DNA of 6,661 nt from Methanomicrobiaceae archaeon (GTDB lineage: Archaea > Halobacteriota > Methanomicrobia > Methanomicrobiales > Methanomicrobiaceae). Each line of letters opens with the position of its first letter. The stretch's first letter is position 1. The stretch lies in the NCBI GenBank assembly GCA_030628325.1, contig DAOVRB010000059.1:1-6661 (forward strand), read 5' to 3'. The notes under the pieces are model-generated. The model saw only the letters and a program-made list of their open reading frames with translations, did no database searches and was not told the origin of the DNA. Of this stretch, positions 1 through 5,686 are shown piece by piece. The position numbers and the translations under genes are program-made.

Positions 1-2
1 AA

Positions 3-47
3 CAGGAATCGCGTGACAAAGGTATCTTTGGCGGTTTGTTTGGGTGA
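3..47 (+). CDS. Possible 3' end of an upstream gene (partial)
   Basis: An open frame enters from the left edge and ends at a TGA at 45-47, giving a 14-residue tail QESRDKGIFGGLFG. A glycine- and phenylalanine-rich end of this kind is a plausible protein C-terminus, but the stretch is too short to assign a family. A second frame is also open to a TAA at 55-57, so even the frame is not certain. If real, the gene lies upstream of the ATP synthase promoter and is probably a separate transcription unit. Confidence 0.3.
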   Translation, partial: QESRDKGIFGGLFG

Positions 48-65
48 TGGGAAATAACTGGCGGT

Positions 66-110
66 GTCAGAGAGAGCACTATCGCTGACCTGCGTGTTCT
101 CATCTTTTTT
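66..110 (+). terminator. Possible oligo-T terminator between the upstream gene and the operon
   Basis: A short inverted repeat (GTCAG at 66-70, CTGAC at 85-89) is followed by a run of six T at 105-110. Archaeal termination relies mainly on oligo-T tracts, so the T run is the more meaningful part. The stem is only 5 bp and sits about 15 nt before the T run, so it may be chance. The position after the putative upstream stop and before the operon promoter fits. Confidence 0.3.
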
Positions 111-170
111 ACCCCCGGATACCCTGTTTTATGCCAAATTACAGACTTTTTTGAGAGTGCCTCATAGATA

Positions 171-180
171 ATATTTTAAT
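171..180 (+). promoter_or_regulatory. TATA-like element of the ATP synthase operon promoter
   Basis: The AT-rich stretch ATATTTTAAT, preceded by the purine-rich AGATA, resembles an archaeal TATA box with a weak BRE. Initiation about 25 nt downstream would fall near 200-205, giving a leader of about 20 nt before the ATG of subunit H. No comparably placed TATA-like element was noticed between the tightly packed downstream genes, so this is the likely promoter of the whole operon. The call rests on composition and position only. Confidence 0.45.
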
Positions 181-224
181 ACCAGAATCAATAATACTCA
201 TTATCTTCCGGGTAGCGATTGATT

Positions 225-563
225 ATGGTGCAGAATGAAATTGAGTTGATCAAAGAAACTGAGTCTGAAACTATTAATCTGCTGAAGAAAGCGAGAGAAG
301 ATGCTCTAGATCTGATAAAAAAAGCAGAGACTGATGCCGGGAATATCTCTTTTAAAAAACGACAGGAAGCATCAGAAATTGTCCGTCAGATGAAAGATAC
401 GGCTGAAAAAAAGGCAGAGGGTGATTCCGAAGTTATCAGAAGAGAGGGAATAAGAGAAGCGGAAACCATCAGAAAACAGAGTGCCAGAAAGATTCCCGGA
501 GCAGTGCGTTATATTGTCGGGAAAGTAGTTGGTGTGGACGATGTTGTTACCAGCAGAGATTAA
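225..563 (+). CDS. ahaH: A-type ATP synthase subunit H (peripheral stalk)
   Basis: Subunit H pairs with subunit E to form the peripheral stalks that hold the A3B3 head against the membrane stator I. The 112-residue product is highly charged, rich in Glu, Lys and Ala, and lacks membrane segments. Residues about 5-88 read as one long coiled coil with alanine-rich turns such as KKAREDAL (21-28) and IKKAETDA (31-38). A small hydrophobic tail (about 92-104) would be the globular end. Length and composition fit the family (about 105-110 residues), and its place as first gene before I is typical of methanogen aha operons. The ATG at 225 is chosen because GGGT at 210-213 lies 11 nt upstream; a TTG at 219 in the same frame is a weaker alternative. 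The 3' end overlaps subunit I by 23 nt. H proteins have low sequence conservation, so context carries much of the call. Confidence 0.85.
   Translation: MVQNEIELIKETESETINLLKKAREDALDLIKKAETDAGNISFKKRQEASEIVRQMKDTAEKKAEGDSEVIRREGIREAETIRKQSARKIPGAVRYIVGKVVGVDDVVTSRD
531..534 (+). promoter_or_regulatory. Ribosome binding site deciding the start of subunit I
   Basis: GGTG lies 6 nt before the ATG at 541 and is complementary to the archaeal 16S rRNA 3' end. It supports 541 over the in-frame alternative start at 529, which would precede the site. It lies inside the subunit H reading frame, consistent with coupled translation. Confidence 0.6.
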
Positions 564-2571
564 ACAGGTTACAATCGGGGTTCATAAGTTCTATCAGGAC
601 CGTCTCATTAAAGATCTTCATGAAGCCGGCATTATGGAAATCAGAAACATCCGTGATTCGGAGAGTGATGTATCTGAGATTCTCAAAGAAGGGTACCGTT
701 CTCCTGAATTAGGTAAATATGCCGAATATATCTTAAAAATAAACACTATTCTGGAATATTTAGAGGAAGTCCGGGAAGATAGTCCCGGTATCTTAAGAGA
801 ACTGTTTTCACCCACTGTGTCTCTCAAAAATCCGGTTCTCAGAAGAGATCATGCACAATTATTCAGGGAAGTGGAGGATCTTCTTGGAGAGGCAGGGGAT
901 GCCATCAGAATAAAAGATGATTTGTCTCTTATGCGTGAACGGTGTGGTTATATCTGTGAAGAGCAGGAAAGCCTGACTCTCCTTCTGCCATTTGATTTTG
1001 AGACTGACTATCTGGGAGAATCCGAATATCTCTATATCGTGGCAGTACAGGTTGATCCTGCCAGTTATGAGCACCTTGCAGACGAAATTGAGAGACAACT
1101 GGGTGATGAAGTCGTACTCATAAAAGAGATGGTTGACACACAGTATGTAACAATCATCGCAACTCTCAGAGATAACCAAAATACCCTTGATAATCTCCTG
1201 AAAGATCCCTTGTTTACCCGGGTTGAAACAGATAATCTCAGAGAGAATTCTGTAAATTCCAAAGAGAATCCTGTTAATTCTGCAAATCCCGGAGGGAAAC
1301 CCTCTGAAATCATCGCTCTTCTGAGTGATGAATTAAACAATCTCAAAGAGTGCCAGACCCGGCTGAATGGCGAACTCTTTGCCATCGACAAAAAATGGGG
1401 TGCGAAACTCACCATTCTCAGGGAAGAACTTGAGATAGGAAAAGAACAGTTAAATGTCCTTTCTGCATTTGGCAGGACAAAAGATGCCGTTATTATTGAG
1501 GGATGGATTGCAGCAGGTGATGTGGATGCATTAGAATCTCTCTGTGAGGAGACAACAGACGGGCATGTCTTTTACGAATTTAAAGAACCCTCATCAAATC
1601 CTGACGGAGTTCCCGTAAAATATGATAACCCGTCCTGGCTGCAGCCATTTGAATTCTTAACTTCAATGTTTTCCCGTCCAAAGTATGATGAGGTAGACCC
1701 GACACTCTTTATTGGTCCGATTCTGATCGTATATTTTGGCCTGATGCTCGGTGATGCAGTATATGGGTTAGTGATCCTGATTATGGCATATCTGCTGTAC
1801 CGCGGGGCCGGCAGGGTCAGTAAGTCAGTCCACGACTTAAGTATCATCCTGATGGGTGCAGGCGGAGCGACCATTGTCTTTGGGGTGATGCAGGGGGGGT
1901 ATATGGGTGATTTCCTGCCCCGGTTTATGGGAATAACACCGCCCTTTATTGTGTTCAACCCGCTTGACGATCCGATATCATTTCTCCAGATTGCTCTCGT
2001 AATCGGGATTATCCAGATAAATCTGGGTATTGTAGTTGCGATATACCAGAACCTGCGAAGAAAGAACTATTATGATATAATATATGGCCAGATTCCATGG
2101 TTCTTTATCCAGCCGTCTGCTGCGATTCTTCTCTTTCTCTTCTTTGGGTGGGCGGATTATGGTTCATCGGTCACCATGGCTGCCTGTGTGGGCGGGATCA
2201 TTGGTATCGTCATGCTTTTCAAAAAAGAAGGTCCGCTTGGTTTTTTCAGCCTGACCGGGTTTCTGGGAGACTGGCTCTCATATGCCCGGCTTCTTGCGCT
2301 TGCTCTTGCAACCGGGGGGATCGCAATGACAGTCAATATCCTGACAGAGATGGTCTCAGGAGCACACCCTGCAGGGGTTATTCTTGCTATTTTCATCTTT
2401 ATCGGAGGACAGACGTTTAATTTTGCCCTGCAGTCACTGGGCGCATTTGTTCACTCATTGCGTCTGCAGTTTGTTGAGTTTTTCGGACAGTTTTATGTTG
2501 GCGGCGGCAGAGAATTTATGCCATTTAGTGCAGGAAGAGTTGTTACAGAATTAGTTGAGGAGGATAGATAA
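541..2571 (+). CDS. ahaI: A-type ATP synthase subunit I (membrane stator, V-ATPase a-subunit family)
   Basis: This is the stator subunit that carries the ion half-channels against the K ring and anchors the peripheral stalks. The 676-residue product has the family's two parts: a cytoplasmic N-terminal half (about 1-385) and a C-terminal membrane domain (about 387-665) with roughly eight hydrophobic segments. The start MLLPAEIKQVTI is the typical N-terminus of the family. Two conserved arginines are visible: R583 in SYARLLALALAT, the arginine that interacts with the rotor carboxylate in this family, and R641 in HSLRLQFVEFFGQFY; the family-typical GGGREFMPF follows. Length is as expected (about 650-700). 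The odd part is a Asn/Ser-rich stretch near residues 235-248 made of a duplicated 7-residue unit. The stop TAA overlaps the K start by one base (TAATG). No frameshift is seen. Confidence 0.97.
   Translation: MLLPAEIKQVTIGVHKFYQDRLIKDLHEAGIMEIRNIRDSESDVSEILKEGYRSPELGKYAEYILKINTILEYLEEVREDSPGILRELFSPTVSLKNPVLRRDHAQLFREVEDLLGEAGDAIRIKDDLSLMRERCGYICEEQESLTLLLPFDFETDYLGESEYLYIVAVQVDPASYEHLADEIERQLGDEVVLIKEMVDTQYVTIIATLRDNQNTLDNLLKDPLFTRVETDNLRENSVNSKENPVNSANPGGKPSEIIALLSDELNNLKECQTRLNGELFAIDKKWGAKLTILREELEIGKEQLNVLSAFGRTKDAVIIEGWIAAGDVDALESLCEETTDGHVFYEFKEPSSNPDGVPVKYDNPSWLQPFEFLTSMFSRPKYDEVDPTLFIGPILIVYFGLMLGDAVYGLVILIMAYLLYRGAGRVSKSVHDLSIILMGAGGATIVFGVMQGGYMGDFLPRFMGITPPFIVFNPLDDPISFLQIALVIGIIQINLGIVVAIYQNLRRKNYYDIIYGQIPWFFIQPSAAILLFLFFGWADYGSSVTMAACVGGIIGIVMLFKKEGPLGFFSLTGFLGDWLSYARLLALALATGGIAMTVNILTEMVSGAHPAGVILAIFIFIGGQTFNFALQSLGAFVHSLRLQFVEFFGQFYVGGGREFMPFSAGRVVTELVEEDR
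1243..1284 (+). repeat. Two tandem 21-bp units inside subunit I
   Basis: Two adjacent 21-bp copies (1243-1263 and 1264-1284) encode ENSVNSK and ENPVNSA. They differ at only a few bases and keep the frame. They sit in the cytoplasmic half of subunit I and are followed by NPGGK, so the stretch probably forms a flexible polar loop. It looks like an in-frame slippage duplication. Confidence 0.7.
2557..2564 (+). promoter_or_regulatory. Strong ribosome binding site of subunit K
   Basis: GAGGAGGA, 6 nt before the ATG at 2571, contains the full GGAGG complement of the archaeal 16S rRNA 3' end. The other genes of the window show shorter or less canonical GGTG/GGGG-type sites. A stronger site here fits the need for several K copies per enzyme. 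Confidence 0.7.
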
Positions 2572-3539
2572 TGGTTATTGGTATTGGTACTGTACTGGTA
2601 GTAATCGGAGCCGGACTTGCGGTCGGTATGTCAGCGATCGGTGCAGGTATCGGAGTCGGAATTGCCGGGGCCTCGGGTGCGGGAGTGACTGCGGTAAAAG
2701 AGGATAAATTTGGAGTTTCCCTTGTATTCCAGGCATTGCCTCAGACACAGGGGATATATGGACTGCTGGTGGCGATATTGCTTCTTGTCAGTACCGGCTT
2801 ACTGGGCGGGTCAGGGAGTACTGATGTACCTGTTCCTGTCGGGCTTGCGGCTATTGGCTGCGGTCTTGCCGTAGGTGTGGCCGGATTGTCTGCTATCGGC
2901 CAGGGTATTGCAGCAAGCAGTGGTATCTCGGCAGCCGCAGAAGATGGCGGGTCAATCGGACGTAGTATGGTATTTTCCGTTCTTCCTGAGACGCAGGCGA
3001 TCTACGGTCTTTTAGTCGCAATTCTTATCATGGCGTTTACCGGCATGTTCAGCGGATTATTCACTGCAACCACAGCAGTGGGATTTGCGGCCATCGGTTG
3101 TGGTTTTGCTATCGGTTTTGCCGGTTTATCCGGTATCGGTCAGGGAATTGCAGCAAGCAGTGGGATCGGAGCTACGTCTGAGAATGAGGAGATGTTTGGA
3201 AAAGCACTTGTCTTCTCGGTCCTTCCTGAGACACAGGCGATTTACGGCCTTTTAATTGCAATCCTCATCATGGCATTTACCGGTATGTTTACCGGTGTGT
3301 TGACTGCTACGACCGCAGTCGGGATTGCTGCTATTGGCAGTGGTCTTGCAATCGGTCTTGCCGGTTTATCCGGTATCGGTCAGGGTATTACTGCCAGTGC
3401 CGGAATTATGGCGATTGCACGAAATCCGGATACTATGGGGAGAGCTTTAATCTTCGCTGTGATGGCAGAGACGTTTGCAATTTTCGGGCTGCTTATTGCT
3501 ATCCTGATTATGTTTGGTGTCGGGCTGATGGGTGCCTGA
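2571..3539 (+). CDS. ahaK: A-type ATP synthase subunit K: fourfold-hairpin rotor proteolipid with three carboxylates
   Basis: K forms the membrane rotor ring that carries H+ or Na+ past subunit I. The 322-residue protein is almost entirely hydrophobic and glycine-rich, with four tandem two-helix hairpins (about 1-83, 86-165, 166-245, 246-322); usual archaeal K has one or two. Hairpins 2, 3 and 4 each carry the ion-binding Glu (E140, E220, E300) exactly 80 residues apart, and a helix-1 Gln (Q111, Q191, Q271), also 80 apart. Hairpin 1 has Gln (Q58 in LPQTQGIYG) instead of Glu and no helix-1 Gln. The Thr-Gln pair after the carboxylate position occurs in hairpins 1-3 (T59/Q60, T141/Q142, T221/Q222), but hairpin 4 has T301/F302. 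Compared with the Enterococcus hirae NtpK Na+ site, this predicts three complete sites per protomer and an ion preference for Na+; the ion is inference. It begins at the TAATG overlap with I. Confidence 0.96.
   Translation: MVIGIGTVLVVIGAGLAVGMSAIGAGIGVGIAGASGAGVTAVKEDKFGVSLVFQALPQTQGIYGLLVAILLLVSTGLLGGSGSTDVPVPVGLAAIGCGLAVGVAGLSAIGQGIAASSGISAAAEDGGSIGRSMVFSVLPETQAIYGLLVAILIMAFTGMFSGLFTATTAVGFAAIGCGFAIGFAGLSGIGQGIAASSGIGATSENEEMFGKALVFSVLPETQAIYGLLIAILIMAFTGMFTGVLTATTAVGIAAIGSGLAIGLAGLSGIGQGITASAGIMAIARNPDTMGRALIFAVMAETFAIFGLLIAILIMFGVGLMGA
2826..3536 (+). repeat. Three 240-bp tandem coding repeats (hairpins 2-4 of subunit K)
   Basis: Units begin near 2826, 3066 and 3306 with an exact 240-nt period; the last lacks a few terminal codons. 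Identity is high at the DNA level: a 28-nt stretch at 3118-3145 recurs exactly at 3358-3385, and the segment around 2906-2922 recurs at 3146-3162. The first hairpin (2571-2825) is related but divergent, with different loop length. The pattern indicates tandem intragenic duplication, with recent origin or gene conversion keeping units 2-4 alike. Confidence 0.9.
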
Positions 3540-3558
3540 TTACAGGGATGCTGGTTGT

Positions 3559-4158
3559 ATGGGTATTGAGACGATCATTGCTAAAATAAAGAAGGATGCA
3601 GATGAGGATGTCCTCTGTATTATAACGGAAGCCAAAGGAGAAGGCCGGAGAATTCTGGCAGATGCCGATATGGCGGCAGACGAGGAGTTTAAAAAGATTA
3701 TTGCAGAGGGTGAACTGGAGATCAAAGCGAACACCGCAGGAATTTTGTCCCAGGCGAGGATGGATTCCCAGCAGGTAATACGGGAAGAGAAAGAACGTGG
3801 TATCTCCATCTGTTTTGCAGAAGTGGAAAAAAATCTGAGTTACATAAAACAGTCTCCCGAATATAAAACAATACTGAAAAATCTGGTGATGGAGGGCATA
3901 AACGAACTGGGCACTGATGAAATCACTATAATTTCTCTGGACAATGACCGTGAAGCCATCTGTAATCTCATCCCTGAATTATGTGAAAAAGGGAAAATAA
4001 TTACCGCCGGTCATGAATGTGCGGTAACGATCGGTGGTGTCATCCTCAAATCAAAGTCAGGTCATGTAACACTGGATAATACCTTTGAAGCAAGACTGAA
4101 ACGTCAGAAGAATACTCTCATGTTTGATGCATCAAAAATCCTTTATGGGGGTGTGTGA
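3559..4158 (+). CDS. ahaE: A-type ATP synthase subunit E (peripheral stalk)
   Basis: Subunit E forms the peripheral stalk with H and binds the top of the A3B3 head through its C-terminal domain. The 199-residue product has a charged, alanine-rich helical N-terminal half (about 1-95), expected to coil with H, and a globular C-terminal half. The segment GGVILKSKSGHVTLDNTFEAR near the C-terminus is the best-conserved signature of the family. Length (about 185-205) is normal. The start MGIETIIAKI at 3559 matches usual E N-termini. An in-frame GTG at 3532 would add nine residues and overlap K by 8 nt, and is judged less likely. A possible ribosome site GGGAT lies at 3545-3549. The gap after K is 19 nt and before C only 3 nt. 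Gene order and C-terminal motif make the call firm. Confidence 0.95.
   Translation: MGIETIIAKIKKDADEDVLCIITEAKGEGRRILADADMAADEEFKKIIAEGELEIKANTAGILSQARMDSQQVIREEKERGISICFAEVEKNLSYIKQSPEYKTILKNLVMEGINELGTDEITIISLDNDREAICNLIPELCEKGKIITAGHECAVTIGGVILKSKSGHVTLDNTFEARLKRQKNTLMFDASKILYGGV
4147..4153 (+). promoter_or_regulatory. Ribosome binding site supporting the long N-terminus of subunit C
   Basis: GGGGGTG lies 8 nt before the ATG at 4162, inside the last codons of E. The next in-frame ATG of interest (4282, after most of the transmembrane segment) is preceded by a T-rich stretch with no such site. This makes the membrane-spanning N-terminus a genuine part of the protein rather than a start-site error. 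Confidence 0.65.
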
Positions 4159-4161
4159 GGC

Positions 4162-5361
4162 ATGGATGAATTAAGTGAGATTTTTGGCAGTCTGTCAGAA
4201 GTGCTGGAGATCACACCGCTTGAAGTGGTTGCAGCGGTATTTGTAATCATCTTTTTCATTGCATTGTTTGTTGTTATATTCATGGGATATTTCAGGATTA
4301 TACTGAATATCGCTTATTTTGCATATCCAAATGCCAGAGTGAAGGCGATAGGAAATCCCTGTATTGAGTGTGTTCAGATCTCTGAACTTGCAGAACTGGG
4401 GAGTGTATCTGAGGTGATGGAAAAGATACGGCGTTTTCATTATGAGATAAATATTAGTGAAATGACAGATATCGAAGGAATTGAGGTGGCCCTTGGGGCA
4501 CTGTACCTGAGGGACTGTAAGAAAATTGAGGAGACCGCCCCTGAAGGTACAAAATCTTTTTTCAGAGCATATTGTCTGATGGTGGAGGCAGATTCACTGA
4601 AGACTGCACTGCGGGCAAAGGATGCAGGGCTGCCACCGGATGAGATTGAACGTAAGCTGATTCCTGTCTGTGAGCTTACCTTAGTTATGATACGAAAGAT
4701 AGCCGATGCACGTGATGTGGAAGAGGTGATACTCCTTTTGCAGAACACGGCATATAATACAGCATTTACAACCGGAGTTCATGAGCATTATATCAGGGAA
4801 AAAGCAATATTGCCTCTTGAACTCGCTTTAGATCGGTTTGTTTTTCAGGAGCTCCACGCTTCGGTGTTCCGGGTTGATGCTTCCATGGTTGCACCTATTC
4901 GCAAATTTGTAAGTACGTTTTCAGATATTACAAACTTAAAGACGATTTTAAGAGCGAAAAGTGACGGTGTGGATAATGAAGTGATACTGGATGCTATTGT
5001 CACTCCCGGATCTGATCTCCCTGAATCAAAACTGAAACAACTGACAGAATTGAAAGATATCGTGGAAATAGCTGCCCGGCTTGAAGGTACGCCATATAGA
5101 TCTCCCATTGAAAAAGTGCTCCCTCTCTGTCAGGAATCAGGGAGTATCAGACCTCTGGAAACTGCTCTTGAAAATATGTTACTGGCGTCTGTGCTCACAC
5201 TTGACATCACGTACCCGCATGGTGCCGGTCCGCTGATAAAATTTATAGTGGGAAAACAGTATGAAATTAAAAACATAAGAGCGGTACTCTGGGGTATTAA
5301 GGAAGATCTGCCCGGAGAAAAGATCAGAGAGGTCGTTATATGCGAGGGGGTGGCAGCATGA
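4162..5361 (+). CDS. ahaC: A-type ATP synthase subunit C (central-stalk connector) with an N-terminal transmembrane anchor
   Basis: Subunit C (V-ATPase d family) sits as a cap on the K ring and passes its rotation to the D-F shaft. Of 399 residues, about 50-399 are the usual all-helical domain: YFAYPNARVKA (52-62) matches the family start, and repeated segments such as NLKTILRAKSDG, the late ITYPHGAGPLIKFI and NIRAVLWGIKEDLPGEKI are typical. The odd part is the N-terminus. Residues 1-21 are strongly acidic, then about 21-44 form an uninterrupted hydrophobic helix (VVAAVFVIIFFIALFVVIF), followed by R45, R59 and K61. The positive-inside rule predicts N-terminus outside and the C domain in the cytoplasm, as the connector role needs. 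C is normally soluble and about 320-360 residues, so the extra 50 residues are an added anchor. It ends in an ATGA overlap with F. Confidence 0.93.
   Translation: MDELSEIFGSLSEVLEITPLEVVAAVFVIIFFIALFVVIFMGYFRIILNIAYFAYPNARVKAIGNPCIECVQISELAELGSVSEVMEKIRRFHYEINISEMTDIEGIEVALGALYLRDCKKIEETAPEGTKSFFRAYCLMVEADSLKTALRAKDAGLPPDEIERKLIPVCELTLVMIRKIADARDVEEVILLLQNTAYNTAFTTGVHEHYIREKAILPLELALDRFVFQELHASVFRVDASMVAPIRKFVSTFSDITNLKTILRAKSDGVDNEVILDAIVTPGSDLPESKLKQLTELKDIVEIAARLEGTPYRSPIEKVLPLCQESGSIRPLETALENMLLASVLTLDITYPHGAGPLIKFIVGKQYEIKNIRAVLWGIKEDLPGEKIREVVICEGVAA
5344..5352 (+). promoter_or_regulatory. Ribosome binding site deciding the start of subunit F
   Basis: GAGGGGGTG lies 5 nt before the ATG at 5358. 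It favours that start over the in-frame ATG at 5340, which would place the site inside the coding region and add six residues (MRGGGS) not typical of the family. Confidence 0.65.
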
Positions 5362-5684
5362 AGGTAGGAGTGATAGCTGACGAGTACACAGTGGTTGGTT
5401 TTGCACTGCTTGGGGTTAAAGAGACAAAAATTGCTAACACAGCTCAGGAAACAGAGACCTGCCTTGATGAGTTTCTCTGCAACCCTGAAATTGGTGTAAT
5501 CATCATTATGGATTATCTGGCAGAAGAGATACGTTCCACTGTCAGCAGAATTCAGAACGAAAAGAAGGCATACCCGATACTTATTGAAATATCCGGGAAA
5601 GACGGACCGGTTGAGAGGGAAGATTCTATATCCCGTCTGGTTCGCAGGGCAGTTGGAGTCAGTCTGATAAAAGGGGGCATGTAG
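5358..5684 (+). CDS. ahaF: A-type ATP synthase subunit F (central stalk)
   Basis: Subunit F binds subunit D in the rotating central shaft and influences catalytic activity. The 108-residue product has the small alpha/beta fold of the family. The N-terminus MKVGVIADEYTVVGFALLGV matches the family's start with its TVVGF segment, and YPILIEISGKDGP (about 73-85) is the conserved second half motif, followed by a C-terminal amphipathic helix with SRLVRRAVG. Length (about 100-108) is normal. The ATG overlaps the C stop as ATGA, so translation is probably coupled to C. Only two bases separate its stop from the subunit A start. Nothing looks broken. Confidence 0.95.
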   Translation: MKVGVIADEYTVVGFALLGVKETKIANTAQETETCLDEFLCNPEIGVIIIMDYLAEEIRSTVSRIQNEKKAYPILIEISGKDGPVEREDSISRLVRRAVGVSLIKGGM

Positions 5685-5686
5685 TT

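Noticed and set aside
859..1179. Minus-strand open frame of 106 codons inside subunit I
   Set aside because: It lies wholly opposite a clearly conserved gene, its product has no recognisable family features, and no promoter or ribosome site was seen.
1065..1415. Minus-strand open frame of 116 codons inside subunit I
   Set aside because: Serine- and arginine-rich product typical of antisense translation of a coding region; overlaps another antisense frame.
1572..1958. Minus-strand open frame of 128 codons opposite the membrane domain of subunit I
   Set aside because: Low-complexity Pro/Ile/Ser/Arg product expected from the reverse of hydrophobic codons; no independent support.
2097..2420. 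Plus-strand open frame of 107 codons in another frame of subunit I
   Set aside because: Out-of-frame shadow of the conserved membrane segments with R583; cysteine- and arginine-rich, no family match recognised.
2826..3536. Repeats in K read as a CRISPR array or mobile repeat
   Set aside because: The 240-nt units are in-frame coding repeats of a proteolipid hairpin, with no short repeat-spacer pattern.
3532..3558. GTG-initiated extension of subunit E overlapping K
   Set aside because: The added nine residues do not resemble the E family, whereas the ATG at 3559 gives the usual N-terminus.
4282..4284. Downstream ATG of subunit C that would remove most of the transmembrane helix
   Set aside because: No ribosome binding site precedes it, while the ATG at 4162 has a strong one and lies 3 nt after the E stop.
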